From: Planotetraspora kaengkrachanensis
GTDB lineage: Bacteria > Actinomycetota > Actinomycetes > Streptosporangiales > Streptosporangiaceae
Length of the DNA: 64,000 nucleotides
Direction of reading: 5' to 3'
Assembly: GCF_016862895.1 (NCBI RefSeq)
Contig: NZ_BONV01000042.1
Location: 1-64,000, forward strand
A program made the translations under genes and the position numbers. The notes under the pieces are model-generated. The model did no database searches. It was given only the letters and a program-made list of their open reading frames with translations, and was not told where the DNA came from. Shown here in pieces: positions 11,003 to 20,159 of this stretch (positions are counted from its first letter, which is position 1; every line of letters begins with the position of its first letter).

Positions 11003-12292
11003 GTGGAGACGGTCATCGTGCTGCTCACCAGGGACCTGCGCGTCCACGACAATCCGGCCCTGGCGGAGGCGTGCGAGCAGGCGCGGCAGGTCGTGCCGCT
11101 GTTCGTGGTCGATCCGGCCATCGAACCGCGTCACCGTGCCGACTTCCTGCGCGACGCGCTGCACGACCTGAGGTCCCGTCTCCGCGAGCTCGGCGGCGAC
11201 CTGGTGGTACGGCACGGCGATCCGGTCGCCGAAGCGATCAAGCTGGCACGCCAGGTGGAGGCGGACGGAATCTGGGCGGCGGCGGACGTCAGCGCGTTCG
11301 CCCGCCGGCGCGAGGAGCGCCTGGCGGACGCGTGCGCGGGCGAACGGCTCGACTTCCGGCTGTACCCGGGCCTGACCGTGGTCCCGCCCGGTGACCTCGT
11401 GCCCATCGGGGGTGATCACTATCGCGTGTTCACGCCCTACTGGCGGGCCTGGTCGCAGGCCCCCAAGCGGCGGGCCCTCGATCCCCCCACCCAGGTGCGG
11501 CTGCCGGCGAAGCTGGACACCGGGTCACTTCCCCAAGCCTCGCGAAAGCCGTTCGGGCTGCTCAAGGGGGGTGAGACCGAGGGAAGACGCCATCTGGACG
11601 CGTGGCTGCGCGGCGGGTTGGCCGGGTACGCCGACGGCCGTGACCTCGCCGCCGGGCGCACCTCGATGCTGAGTCCCTACCTGCGTTTCGGATGCGTCTC
11701 ACCGATCGAGGTGGTGACGAGGTCGGCGGGCAGGCCGGGCGGCGAGGAGTACGTCAGGCAGTTGTGCTGGCGGGACTTCTACTACCAGGTCGCCCACGCC
11801 TTCCCCGAGCTTCCCCGGCGGGACTACCGGCCGAGACGCGCGAAATGGGAGGACGACGAGGAGGCCGCGGAGGCCTGGCGCCGGGGGATGACCGGCGTGC
11901 CGATCGTGGACGCCGGGATGCGCCAGCTCCAGGCAGAGGGGTGGATGCACAACCGGCTCCGGATGATCGTCGGCTCCTTCCTCACCAAACGCCTCGGAAT
12001 CGACTGGCGGGTGGGCGCGGACCACTTCAACGATCTGCTGCTGGACGCCGACATCCCCAACAACTGCGGCAACTGGCAGTGGGTCGCGGGAACCGGCAAC
12101 GACACCCGGCCCAACCGCGTGCTCAATCCCCTGCGCCAGGCCAAGAAGGTCGACCCCGAGGGCGAGTGCGTGCGGCGGTACGTCCCGGAGCTCGCCGACC
12201 TCCCAGGATCGGTCGTCCACGAGCCGTGGCGGCATCCGGCCCGTGTCCCCGGCTACCCCGCGCCGATGCTCAACGAGCGGCTCCTCTCGTGA
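11003..12292 (+). CDS. phrB: Deoxyribodipyrimidine photo-lyase
   Basis: A 429-residue blue-light flavoenzyme that splits cyclobutane pyrimidine dimers. The N-terminal antenna domain begins VIVLLTRDLRVHDNPAL. The C-terminal FAD/DNA-binding domain has the class I blocks TSMLSPYLRFGCVSP, CWRDFYYQV, GWMHNRLRM and NNCGNWQWVAGTGND. Length is typical. The GTG start follows a weak purine tract. The last 23 bp overlap the 3' end of the convergent monooxygenase gene. Specificity (CPD rather than 6-4) is inferred from the class I motifs. Confidence 0.95.
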   Translation: METVIVLLTRDLRVHDNPALAEACEQARQVVPLFVVDPAIEPRHRADFLRDALHDLRSRLRELGGDLVVRHGDPVAEAIKLARQVEADGIWAAADVSAFARRREERLADACAGERLDFRLYPGLTVVPPGDLVPIGGDHYRVFTPYWRAWSQAPKRRALDPPTQVRLPAKLDTGSLPQASRKPFGLLKGGETEGRRHLDAWLRGGLAGYADGRDLAAGRTSMLSPYLRFGCVSPIEVVTRSAGRPGGEEYVRQLCWRDFYYQVAHAFPELPRRDYRPRRAKWEDDEEAAEAWRRGMTGVPIVDAGMRQLQAEGWMHNRLRMIVGSFLTKRLGIDWRVGADHFNDLLLDADIPNNCGNWQWVAGTGNDTRPNRVLNPLRQAKKVDPEGECVRRYVPELADLPGSVVHEPWRHPARVPGYPAPMLNERLLS

Positions 12293-13454
12293 CCTCGGGC
12301 AGTGTGCCCAGGTCATGCGTGTACAGCCAGGACGTTGCCCTCGTGTAGAAGAGACGAAACGCGACGGGCATGAAGAGGTCGCTCAGGCGGCGCCCGAGGG
12401 GCCCGGCCTTCTTGGCCTCGCGGTTGGCGCTCGCGATCTTCGCCATCCTGCCGATCCTGGCCCGCCGCAACCGGTCGAATTCCGCCAGGGCGGCGGCGGT
12501 GGAGGCGTTCCGCGCCAGCGCCTGTGCGAGGACCACCGCGTCCTCGATCGCCATGGACGCCCCCTGCCCGGCGCCCACCGGATGCGCGGCGTCCCCGACG
12601 AGCACGACGCGGTCGTCGTGCCAGGTGGGGACCTCGGCCAGCACGTGCATGAGCGTGGGACGGTGCAACTGGGCGGTGGCCTCGATGATCGCCAGGGGCG
12701 TCCTCTCGAAGCGGTACAGCTCCGCGAGGTGTGCGAGCCACTCGGCGTCGCCGACGCCCGACGTGTCCGGCTGTCGCGGCGCGATGATCTGCGCCGACCA
12801 CCAGACCGTGCCGTCGGGGGCGGGGATGTAGATGAACGCGCCGTTGCGGGCGTAGACCATGTTGAAGACGGGCGGCCGGCCGGCCATGCCGGGGACGCCC
12901 TCCGACACCCCGGAGACGCTGTACATCCCCGCGTACCCGGGACGAGCGGTCTCCGGATTGAGGATCGAGCGGGTCGCCGACCACAGGCCGTCCGCGCCCA
13001 CGAGCAGGTCGGCGCTCGCGCCGGAGCCGTCGGAGAACTCCGCCCCGACCCCGTCGCCCGCCGGGGCCGCGCCGACCAGGCGCCTGCCGGTGACGATCCG
13101 CGCGCCCGCGTGGATCGCCTGCTCGCGCAGCGTCTCCACCAGCCGGCCGCGCATGAGGGCCACGCTGAGCAGCGGGGCGTCCGGCATCCGCCCGCGGGCC
13201 ATCTCTCCGAGCACGCGGCCCGAGCTCGCGATCATCCGCTGGGTCGGCACGGCGAAGCCGAGCCGCTGGACCTCCTCCAGGCAGCCGAGCGCCTCGAGAC
13301 CGCGCAGGCCGTTGCTCGCCAGGCTCAGGAACGAGCCCACCTCTCCCGCGGGGTCGGAGTACGCCTCGTAGACGGTGACCTCCGCGCCGATCCGCCGCAA
13401 CGCGATCGCGCTCGCCGCCCCCGCCACGCCGCCGCCCGTCACGATGACTTCCAT
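12270..13454 (-). CDS. FAD-dependent aromatic-ring monooxygenase
   Basis: A 394-residue flavoprotein of the p-hydroxybenzoate hydroxylase/TetX-like group. It has an N-terminal dinucleotide fold (VTGGGVAGAASAIALRRIG, then the ribose-binding acidic residue in VTVYE), the DG-like motif LLVGADGLWSATRS and C-terminal GDAAHPVGAGQGASMAIEDA. Such enzymes hydroxylate small aromatics, or modify drugs, using NAD(P)H and O2; the substrate is not deducible. The ATG at 13454 has AGGAGGG 5 bases upstream. It is divergent from a TetR gene with a palindrome between them, the usual arrangement of a repressor controlling its neighbour. Confidence 0.92.
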   Translation of the reverse strand: MEVIVTGGGVAGAASAIALRRIGAEVTVYEAYSDPAGEVGSFLSLASNGLRGLEALGCLEEVQRLGFAVPTQRMIASSGRVLGEMARGRMPDAPLLSVALMRGRLVETLREQAIHAGARIVTGRRLVGAAPAGDGVGAEFSDGSGASADLLVGADGLWSATRSILNPETARPGYAGMYSVSGVSEGVPGMAGRPPVFNMVYARNGAFIYIPAPDGTVWWSAQIIAPRQPDTSGVGDAEWLAHLAELYRFERTPLAIIEATAQLHRPTLMHVLAEVPTWHDDRVVLVGDAAHPVGAGQGASMAIEDAVVLAQALARNASTAAALAEFDRLRRARIGRMAKIASANREAKKAGPLGRRLSDLFMPVAFRLFYTRATSWLYTHDLGTLPEVTRGAAR

Positions 13455-13473
13455 GAGCCCTCCTGAACATTCG

Positions 13474-13497
13474 TTCACCGAATTTATATTCAGTGAA
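13474..13497. promoter_or_regulatory. Putative TetR operator (inverted repeat)
   Basis: TTCACCGAAT (13474-13483) and ATTCAGTGAA (13488-13497) form a 10-bp inverted repeat with one mismatch around a TTAT centre. An outer pair, AACATTC at 13466 and GAATGTT ending at 13501, extends the dyad. It lies in the AT-rich gap between the divergent monooxygenase and tetR genes, where autorepression of both is expected. Confidence 0.7.
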
Positions 13498-13568
13498 TGT
13501 TGATTCAGTATGGAGAGCCGCGAAGATGGGTGTCAACCCGTTGAGGGACAGGGAAGGGGAACACGCCG

Positions 13569-14201
13569 GTGGGAGTGCGCAAGGAGAAGGCGGCGGGAAC
13601 CGAGGCCGCGCTCAAGGAGGCGGCACGGCGGCTCTTCGTCGAGCGCGGCTACCTCAACACGAAGATCACCGACATCACCCGGGCCGCGGGCCGGGCCACC
13701 GGCTCGTTCTACGACCACTTCAGCAGCAAGGAGGACCTCCTCCAGTCACTGCTGGCCGACATGGAGGCGCAGGTGGACGCCACGATCGGTGCGGGCAGGG
13801 CGGTGGAGCGTCCCCATGAGCACGATCTCGCCGAGGCCGGCCCGCTACGCGCGCACGTGGCGGTGGCCTGGCGCACCTACCGGGACAATCTCCCCGTGGT
13901 CGTGGCGCTGACCCAGTCGATGATGACCGACCCGCCGGGCTCGGGCCGCGCCTGGCAGAGTCTCGCCGACCAGACCGGCGACCTGCGGGAACACCTGGAG
14001 TACATGCGCGAGCAGGGCCGCGAGCTGCCCGGCGACCCCACTCTCGTGGCCGCCGCCATGGGCGCCATGCTCTCCATGCTGGGATACGCCGTCCTCACGG
14101 CGGGCGAGCACGGCCCGGGTGTGGCGGACGGCGAGATCATCGATGCTCTCACCGCCCTGCTGCACCGCGGCCTCGCCGGAGCGCCGGCGCGCCCGTCGTG
14201 A
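13569..14201 (+). CDS. TetR-family transcriptional regulator
   Basis: A 210-residue repressor-type protein. The N-terminal helix-turn-helix is clear ([40 protein letters not shown]), and the C-terminal helical domain would bind an unknown ligand. The GTG at 13569 follows GGGAAGGGG; a GTG two codons later is possible. It is divergent from the FAD monooxygenase, with a dyad operator candidate at 13474-13497. The downstream formaldehyde dehydrogenase is convergent, 13 bp away, so it is not co-transcribed. Confidence 0.93.
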   Translation: MGVRKEKAAGTEAALKEAARRLFVERGYLNTKITDITRAAGRATGSFYDHFSSKEDLLQSLLADMEAQVDATIGAGRAVERPHEHDLAEAGPLRAHVAVAWRTYRDNLPVVVALTQSMMTDPPGSGRAWQSLADQTGDLREHLEYMREQGRELPGDPTLVAAAMGAMLSMLGYAVLTAGEHGPGVADGEIIDALTALLHRGLAGAPARPS

Positions 14202-14214
14202 TCGGCTGAGCGCG

Positions 14215-15429
14215 TCAGACGTTGATCAGGCCGTGCGGGTCGAGGACGTACTTGCGCGCCGCTCCGTGGTCGAACTCCTCATAACCGTGCGGCGCCTGGT
14301 CGAGCGGCAGCACGGTCGGGTTGACCGCCTGCGCGATCTGAACGCGGTCGTTGAGTATCGCCATCATGAGCTTGCGGTGGTACCGCATCACCGGGCACTG
14401 GCCGGTGACGAACGCGTGCGCCTTGGCCCACCCCAGGCCCAGCCGGATCGACAGCGACCCCTCCTTGGCCGCGTCGTCCTTCGCCCCGGGATCGCCGGTG
14501 ACGTACAGCCCGGGAATGCCCAGCCGGCCACCGGCCCTGGTGACCCGCATCAGCGAGTTCAGCACGGTGGCGGGCGCCTCCTCGGCTCCCGGCCCGTGGC
14601 CCTTCGCCTCGAAGCCGACCGCGTCGACGCCGCAGTCCACCTCGGGCACGCCGAGGAGTTGGTCGATCTGCTCGCCCGGGTCGCCGTCCGCCACGTTGAC
14701 GGTCTCGCAGCCGAAGCTGTGCGCCTGGGCCAGCCGGTCCTTGTTGAGATCGCCGACGATGACCACGGCCGCCCCGAGGAACTGGGCCGCGCACGCCGCG
14801 GCGAGCCCCACCGGCCCCGCGCCCGCGATGTACACCGTCGATCCGCTGGTCACGCCGGCGGAGACGCATCCGTGGTAGCCCGTCGGGAAGATGTCCGCGA
14901 GCATGGCCAGGTCGAGGATCTTCGCCATCGCCTGGTCGCGGTCGGGGAATCTCAGCAGGTTCCAGTCGGCGTAGGGCACCAGGACGTACTCCGCCTGGCC
15001 GCCCGGCCAGCCGCCCATGTCCACATAGCCGTACGCCCCGCCCGGCTGCTCCGGGTTGACCCGCTCGCAGATGTGGGTGTCGCCCGCCTTGCAGTTGCGG
15101 CAGCGGCCGCACGCGATGTTGAACGGCACCGACACCAGGTCGCCGACCTTGACGACCTCGACGTCGGGCCCGACCTCCACCACCTCACCGGTGATCTCGT
15201 GTCCGAGCACGAGCCCGGGCGGAGCGGTCGTGCGACCCCTGACCATGTGCTGGTCGCTCCCGCAGATGTTGGTGGCGACCGGTCTGACGATCGCCCCGTG
15301 CCCGACCTTCCTGCCGACGTTCGCCGGAGGCACCCCCGGTCCCTCTTTGAGCTCGAACTCGGGATAGTCGGTGTCGACGATCTCTACATGTCCTGGCCCC
15401 TCGTACACGACAGCCTTGTTGCCCGGCAT
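14215..15429 (-). CDS. fdhA: Glutathione-independent formaldehyde dehydrogenase (zinc alcohol dehydrogenase family)
   Basis: A 404-residue medium-chain zinc dehydrogenase of the PFDH/FdhA type. It oxidises formaldehyde to formate with NAD and needs no thiol cofactor. The N-terminal variant MPGNKAVVYEGPGHVEIVD and long insertions (e.g. EQPGGAYGYVDMGGWPGGQAEYV) are typical of this subgroup. Catalytic zinc ligands are in NICGSDQH and LGHEITGEV, structural zinc cysteines in CGRCRNCKAGDTHIC, and the NAD fold in IAGAGPVGLAA. The ATG has AGGAAG upstream. It lies just downstream of selBA on the same strand, and formate is the substrate of the selenoenzyme encoded 10 kb away. Confidence 0.9.
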   Translation of the reverse strand: MPGNKAVVYEGPGHVEIVDTDYPEFELKEGPGVPPANVGRKVGHGAIVRPVATNICGSDQHMVRGRTTAPPGLVLGHEITGEVVEVGPDVEVVKVGDLVSVPFNIACGRCRNCKAGDTHICERVNPEQPGGAYGYVDMGGWPGGQAEYVLVPYADWNLLRFPDRDQAMAKILDLAMLADIFPTGYHGCVSAGVTSGSTVYIAGAGPVGLAAACAAQFLGAAVVIVGDLNKDRLAQAHSFGCETVNVADGDPGEQIDQLLGVPEVDCGVDAVGFEAKGHGPGAEEAPATVLNSLMRVTRAGGRLGIPGLYVTGDPGAKDDAAKEGSLSIRLGLGWAKAHAFVTGQCPVMRYHRKLMMAILNDRVQIAQAVNPTVLPLDQAPHGYEEFDHGAARKYVLDPHGLINV

Positions 15430-15503
15430 GATGGCGGCTTCCTTCCTTGCCGAGACTCCGGCCGCCGCCCGCGACGAGGACGGGGGGTGAGGGGCGGCCG
15501 AGC

Positions 15504-15535
15504 GGCCGTCACCGGGCCCTCGGGCGACGACGGCC
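15504..15535 (-). terminator. Hairpin downstream of selB
   Basis: GGCCGTC (15504-15510) pairs with GACGGCC (15529-15535), and the loop contains an inner GGGCCC. It lies between the selB stop and the formaldehyde dehydrogenase start on the same strand. There is no T-run, as is common in high-GC actinomycetes. Confidence 0.5.
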
Positions 15536-15561
15536 CCTTGAGTCGACGGTATACCTGCTGG

Positions 15562-17322
15562 TCAGGAGCCGCCTACCCGGCATATGCGGTGGTAGTCGTC
15601 CACCCGCTCGGTGAACCCGCGGCGATCGAGATGCTCCAGGAGGGGCACGGCGACCCTGCGGCTGGTGCTCAGGGCGATCTTGGCCTGGCTGACCGTGAAG
15701 GGCTGCGGCAGCGCCGCCAGCACCGCCGCCGCACGGGCGTCCGCACCCGGGAGCAGCACGATCCCGTCGGCCACCCGCAACAGCGCCCCGGCCCGTACGG
15801 CTGCCGCCAGCTCGCGGGGGCCGAGGCCGAGAGCCGTGAGGTGTCCCGCCTCCGGCGCGAGGAAGGGACGCTCGGAAAGCTCAGCGGCCAGCCGCCGCAC
15901 GGCTCCTGCCACAGTCGCGGGAAGGCCTCCGGACGGTCCCGAGACGATCCGGCCGCCCACCGTCTTCAGCGGGGGATGGATGAGGGCGGTCACCAGCCTC
16001 CGGTCGGGCAGCTCCAGCTCGTGGCGGGCCGCCTCCAGCGGCATCCCCGGCTCCAGCGGGTGGTCGTCCCCGTGCCTGCGCACGGCCTCGGCCAGCCGTT
16101 CGCCCAGGCTGGACCAATGGGCCGGATCGGCGTACCAGTCCCCCTCCACGGGCGGACCTGGGAGTTCGCAGCCCATGGCGAGGAGTTGCTCGCCGCGGAG
16201 CAACCGGTGCACCCGGAGCAGGGAGGGCGCGTCCAAGGCCGCCGCGGCGAGCTGGTCGGCGCGTGCCCGCGCCGCGCCCCGCCGTACCAGCCCGGGCGGC
16301 CGCGGATCGAGGACCCGGGCCCCGGCGAGCACGCGCGGCGCCCGGTGTCCGCCCGGATCACGCAGCAGCAGGAGATCGCCGAGGTGGAGGGGCACCCGCC
16401 GGCCGAGACGCAGCCGCGCGACCAAAACGCCGAGCGGCCGCACGTCGCACGTGATCGCCGCCGAGCCGATGTGGGCGGTCAGCCGCCTCGGCAGGGGACC
16501 GTCGAAGCCCGGCGCGGCGTGTATCCGCACGTCGACCAGGTCGGTCGAGGTCCAGGCGCCCGCGGTCACGAGGGCACGTCCCCGTTCCGGCGTGAGCCTG
16601 CCGCGCAGATTGAGCGCCACCCTCGCCACGCCCGTCGCCGAGTCCACCGGTTCCTTCAGCGACTCGATGGCGCGGATCCGCACCGGCTCGCCGTCGATCT
16701 CCAGCTCGTCGCCGGTCGAGACGCGGCCCTCGGGAAGCGTCCCCGTCACCACCGTCCCGCTGCCGCGCACGCTGAAGACCCGGTCGATCCACAACCGCAC
16801 CGGAGCCTCGGCGTCGGGCGCGGGCAGGCCCGACACCAGCCGGTCCAGCGCCGCCCGCAACTCGGCGAGGCCCTCACCCGTGCGGCCACTCACGACCAGC
16901 GCCTCCGCCTGCCCGAGACCGCCCCGCGCCAGACGCGCCCGGGCCTCCAGGACGGCAGGCCCGGGTTCGGCCAGGTCCGCGCGGGTCACGACCAGCAGGC
17001 CCAGCCGTACGCCGAGGGTCTCCAGCGCCACCAGGTGCTCCTCCGACTGGGGCATCCAGCCCTCGTCGGCGGCCACCACGAACATCACGACCGGAACCGG
17101 GCCGACTCCGGCGAGCATCGTGCCGAGGAAACGCTCGTGCCCGGGGACGTCGACGAAGGCGATCCGCTCCCCCGACGGCAGCGCCGTCCACGCGTGGCCC
17201 AGCTCGATCGTCAGCCCGCGCCTGCGCTCCTCCTCCAGCCGGTCGGGTTCCATCCCGGTGAGAGCTCTCACCAGCGTCGACTTACCGTGGTCGACGTGAC
17301 CCGCGGTCGCGATGACATGCAT
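15562..17322 (-). CDS. selB: Selenocysteine-specific elongation factor SelB
   Basis: A 586-residue translation GTPase that delivers Sec-tRNA to UGA codons next to a SECIS hairpin. The G1 motif is GHVDHGKST at residues 8-16, and G3 is DVPGHERF. EF-Tu-like domains II and III follow. The C-terminal winged-helix repeats (about 380-586) bind the SECIS; recognisable blocks include RVHRLLRGEQLL and the final VPLLEHLDRRGFTERVDDYHR. The ATG (17322) overlaps the selA stop as ATGA. The frame continues upstream through selA only as antisense-like sequence. Confidence 0.96.
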   Translation of the reverse strand: MHVIATAGHVDHGKSTLVRALTGMEPDRLEEERRRGLTIELGHAWTALPSGERIAFVDVPGHERFLGTMLAGVGPVPVVMFVVAADEGWMPQSEEHLVALETLGVRLGLLVVTRADLAEPGPAVLEARARLARGGLGQAEALVVSGRTGEGLAELRAALDRLVSGLPAPDAEAPVRLWIDRVFSVRGSGTVVTGTLPEGRVSTGDELEIDGEPVRIRAIESLKEPVDSATGVARVALNLRGRLTPERGRALVTAGAWTSTDLVDVRIHAAPGFDGPLPRRLTAHIGSAAITCDVRPLGVLVARLRLGRRVPLHLGDLLLLRDPGGHRAPRVLAGARVLDPRPPGLVRRGAARARADQLAAAALDAPSLLRVHRLLRGEQLLAMGCELPGPPVEGDWYADPAHWSSLGERLAEAVRRHGDDHPLEPGMPLEAARHELELPDRRLVTALIHPPLKTVGGRIVSGPSGGLPATVAGAVRRLAAELSERPFLAPEAGHLTALGLGPRELAAAVRAGALLRVADGIVLLPGADARAAAVLAALPQPFTVSQAKIALSTSRRVAVPLLEHLDRRGFTERVDDYHRICRVGGS

Positions 17323-18611
17323 CAGCGGCCCGCCGCCAGCACAGCCCGAGCCACGTCGCCGTCCCGGTCGGCGGGGACGGCGCGCACGTCGAGCAGCAGC
17401 CTGCCGCCCTCCACCCGCCCCACGACGGGCGGATCGCCCGTACGCAACGGCGCGGCCAGCCGCTCCGGAAGGCTCACCGCCGCGCTGGGCAGGCGCACCC
17501 CAGGAGCCGCGCCGCCGCCCACGGTCGCCTCCGCGGGTACGGCTCTCGCGTCGATCCCCGAATCGGCCAGGACGTCCGCCAGGGCCTGCGCGCGGTCGAG
17601 CAGAGCCCGAGGGTCCGCGTGCAGTGCCTGGTGGAGAGGGGTGGCGGGACCCCGGAGGGTGGCCTCGAGCGCCGCGAGCGTCACCTTCCCGACCCGCAGC
17701 GCCCGGGCGAGCGGATGCCGCCTGCACCGTTCGACGAGGTCGCGCCGCCCGAGCACAAGCCCCGCCTGGGGGCCGCCGAGGAGCTTGTCGGCACTGGCCG
17801 TGACCAGATGGGCGCCGGCCTTCAGGGTGGTCGTCGCGTCGGGCTCGTCGGGCAGGAGCGGTTCCCGTTCCAGCAAACCCGAACCGATGTCCGACACGAC
17901 CGGGACGCCGAGCCCGGCCAGCTCCGTTATCCCGGCCGAACCGGTGAACCCCTCGATCCTGAAGTTCGAGGGATGGACCTTGAGCACGAACCCGGTCTCC
18001 GGCCCCACGGCGGCCCGGTAGTCGGCGAGCGTGGTGCGGTTGGTGGTGCCGACCTCGCGCAGCCGCGCCCCGGTCGAGACCAGAAGGTCGGGGATCCGGA
18101 ATCCGTCCCCGATCTCCACCAGTTCACCCCGGCTGATCACGATCTCCCGACCCGCCGCGAGGGCGGTGGCGACCAGGACGAGCGCGGCTGCGTTGTTGTT
18201 GACCACGTGCACGTCGTCCGCGGCGGGCACGGCGTCGGCGAGCGCCGCCAGGGCGGTCCTGCCACGTCTGGCCCGGACGCCCGCGGCCAGGTCGAACTCC
18301 ACGTCGACCGGCCCGGCCGCCACGGCCGCGGCCTCCACGGCCGCCGGCGAAAGGGGCGCCCTGCCGAGGTTGGTGTGGATGAGCACCCCGGTCATGTTGA
18401 TCACCGGGCGCAGGTGGGCGGCATGCCGGGGAAGCGCCGCCAGGGCCGCGTCGGCGACGTCCTCAGGCTCGATCTCGCCCTGCCGTACGCGCTGCTGGGC
18501 GGCGACGACCGCGTCCTTGACCACGGCCCGCCCGAGCCGCTCCACCGTCTCGGCAAGGCGCGGGTCGGCAAGGACGGTGTCTGTGCGCGGCACGCGCCTT
18601 CGTCGGTCCAC
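17322..18611 (-). CDS. selA: L-seryl-tRNA(Sec) selenium transferase
   Basis: A 429-residue PLP enzyme that converts Ser-tRNA(Sec) to Sec-tRNA(Sec) with selenophosphate. Family blocks are MTGVLIHTNLGRAPLS, HVVNNNAAALVL, RGELVEIGDGFRIPD, EVGTTNRT and VVSDIGSGLL. The PLP lysine lies in SADKLLGGPQAGLV. The start is GTG. It forms a two-gene operon with selB (ATGA overlap). The tRNA-Sec and selD genes that complete the pathway lie about 4.3 kb away beyond an accessory segment. Confidence 0.96.
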   Translation of the reverse strand: MDRRRRVPRTDTVLADPRLAETVERLGRAVVKDAVVAAQQRVRQGEIEPEDVADAALAALPRHAAHLRPVINMTGVLIHTNLGRAPLSPAAVEAAAVAAGPVDVEFDLAAGVRARRGRTALAALADAVPAADDVHVVNNNAAALVLVATALAAGREIVISRGELVEIGDGFRIPDLLVSTGARLREVGTTNRTTLADYRAAVGPETGFVLKVHPSNFRIEGFTGSAGITELAGLGVPVVSDIGSGLLEREPLLPDEPDATTTLKAGAHLVTASADKLLGGPQAGLVLGRRDLVERCRRHPLARALRVGKVTLAALEATLRGPATPLHQALHADPRALLDRAQALADVLADSGIDARAVPAEATVGGGAAPGVRLPSAAVSLPERLAAPLRTGDPPVVGRVEGGRLLLDVRAVPADRDGDVARAVLAAGR

Positions 18612-18724
18612 ACCTCAACGTACAAGCGCCATCCCCTCTCACCTGGGAAGACGCGCAGCCTCTGCCAGATGACGGACAGCGGTTCGGCGGCTCGGCGGTG
18701 GATCGGACAAGCGCTGATGCGCAC

Positions 18725-18752
18725 GCCCCGCTCCTCCTACTGGAGGCGGGGC
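18725..18752. terminator. Strong GC hairpin at the edge of the accessory segment
   Basis: GCCCCGC and GCGGGGC (18725-18731, 18746-18752) enclose an inner CTCC-TACT-GGAG stem, giving a long near-perfect hairpin. It lies 16 bp beyond the stop of the minus-strand 113-residue gene and upstream of selA. It therefore probably ends the accessory transcript before sel expression. Confidence 0.7.
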
Positions 18753-18768
18753 CTGTGCGCCTTGGTCG

Positions 18769-19110
18769 TCAGACGTCTATTAGGGCGCGGTCTGCCGGAC
18801 GTACAGCGATGCTGTGCTCCAAGACGACTTTCTCGGCGCCCTCCCACCCCGGGGTGCCGTCCCCGATGGCGTGGATGGCATGGCGCACGGTGGCGACCAG
18901 CTTCTGGGCCGCTCCAGGGAGGTCCTCAGCGATGAGGTACATGCTGACCACCGCCTCGCCCTTGGTGAGCGTCGCGGTGATGTCAGGATCCTCCACCATT
19001 TCGTCGCACTCCTCGATGGTCAGGAGCTGTTCCATGAGGTTGTCGAGTCGGGGCTCAAGGATCGTGAGGTCGCCCTGGAAGGCGAGGCCCAATTCGGCCC
19101 GGAACTTCAC
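18769..19110 (-). CDS. Hypothetical protein, second gene of a toxin-antitoxin-like pair
   Basis: A 113-residue acidic protein I do not recognise as a named family. It opens with FRAELGLAFQGDLTILEPRLDNLMEQL, then has an acidic E-E-C-D-E-M-V-E-D stretch and a helix around VATVRHAIHAIG. There are no signal peptide or membrane segments. The GTG start lies 3 bp after the stop of the HicA-like gene, with GGAAAGGGG upstream, so the two are co-translated. By position it could be the antitoxin or partner of that protein; this is inference only. Confidence 0.7.
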   Translation of the reverse strand: MKFRAELGLAFQGDLTILEPRLDNLMEQLLTIEECDEMVEDPDITATLTKGEAVVSMYLIAEDLPGAAQKLVATVRHAIHAIGDGTPGWEGAEKVVLEHSIAVRPADRALIDV

Positions 19111-19113
19111 GGC

Positions 19114-19338
19114 TCAACTCACCCCTTTCCAGCAGGTCTCCCGCTTCAACTTCTTCCGCAGTTCGTTCAGGTACTTAGGGTTGGACGGACTGATCTTCAC
19201 GGTGCTCCAGTGCTTGTCCGCACACGGACACATGATCTTCCAGTACCCCCGTCCTGGTGGTGGCTTGACCTCCCAGCCTTGATCTTCAGCTTCTTCGAGA
19301 AGCTTCCGGATCTCCTTATCGGGATGCTTGGGCGCCAT
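19114..19338 (-). CDS. HicA-like small basic protein (putative mRNA interferase)
   Basis: A 74-residue Lys-rich protein. The N-terminal helix KEIRKLLEEAEDQGWEV leads to Y-W-K-I-M-C-P-C, KHWSTVKISP and the C-terminal helix YLNELRKKLKRETC. This order of helix, strands and helix, with a central Gly-Trp and a late Ser/Pro strand, resembles YcfA/HicA toxins, which cleave mRNA. However, the usual catalytic G-S-H is not evident. The ATG at 19338 starts at MAPKHPDKE; a GTG-type extension 16 codons earlier lacks support. It is tightly coupled to the downstream 113-residue gene. Confidence 0.65.
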   Translation of the reverse strand: MAPKHPDKEIRKLLEEAEDQGWEVKPPPGRGYWKIMCPCADKHWSTVKISPSNPKYLNELRKKLKRETCWKGVS

Positions 19339-20159
19339 TGTCGTTATTCGCCTTAGTGCGCTGTGAGTGTACGTTCCCGGTATCACTCCCGCCTAGGCCG
19401 ACCCTCGCCACACCTTTGCATAGCGACTGCGCTACGGTACGTAGTTTTTCTTGTCGCTGCAGTAAACAGCGGCATTCCGCTTCAGGCGAATGTTGTGCTG
19501 GTTCCGGGGGTGATCGTCCTAGCGTAACGACGGAGTGTTATGGTTCGCGGCCTCTCCGTAAGATTTGGTCACTTTCACCGGACCATCACCGGTTGGTAAG
19601 AGCTCACAATTCGCCGCCGCTGGTGGTCGAGCTCATGCCAGGTCCGCCGCAGTGATGGGGATCTCGGCATCATGCGCAACTCAGCCCAGGCTCGGTGCCC
19701 CTCCTGATTCCGGCGGCCGCGCCACGAGGCAGCGAGTGTCGACAGTGCGGCCCACTCGGAACTGCCGTCCGGTTTGGGCTCAACAGGATCGCTCACTTCG
19801 ATCTACCAGAGCGTCCCCGTCATCGGTACGGACAACCAGCCTTGCCCAGCCGGGGCGTCGAGGGGGCCGGCCCGGCCTATCACGCGGTGGCACTCCCACC
19901 GTGCGGGATGACCAGCGGTCTGCGTGTGGGGGTCAGGCCGCTGAAAGCACTTTGCAAGCGGCCCGGCCTACAACTGGTGATGCAAGAGCCCCGACCGACA
20001 CAGCTCCCAGCTACGCGAAGCCATCGAACGCCCCAATACGCCCTCTTCATGGAGCCCAACCGGCTGCACTGGCGCAGGACAGATGGTGGCCTTCCCGCGA
20101 CGAACCGAATGCTTCGGAATTCTCCCGCTATTACCCCCATATATGAAACGGATGAAACC
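19339..20159. other. Roughly 820-bp gap with no supported gene
   Basis: This stretch looks less GC-rich than its neighbours and holds several short overlapping frames of low coding character, for example 19565-20146 plus and 19575-19796 minus. None has a recognisable domain or a good ribosome site. It must carry promoters for the HicA-like pair (left) and the DUF3558 lipoprotein (right); AT-rich TATATGAAACGG precedes the latter. It may be a decayed remnant of the mobile segment. Confidence 0.5.

Noticed and set aside
14119-18021. A 1300-residue plus-strand frame, and similar long frames at 25736-28984 and 31720-34758
   Set aside because: They lie opposite well-defined genes (fdhA, selB-selA; fdhABC; the lyase operon), have Arg/Gly/Pro-rich composition and no domain, and arise from high GC.
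19565-20146. A 193-residue frame in the accessory gap
   Set aside because: No recognisable domain, no ribosome site, overlapping frames in all phases and poor third-position GC bias.
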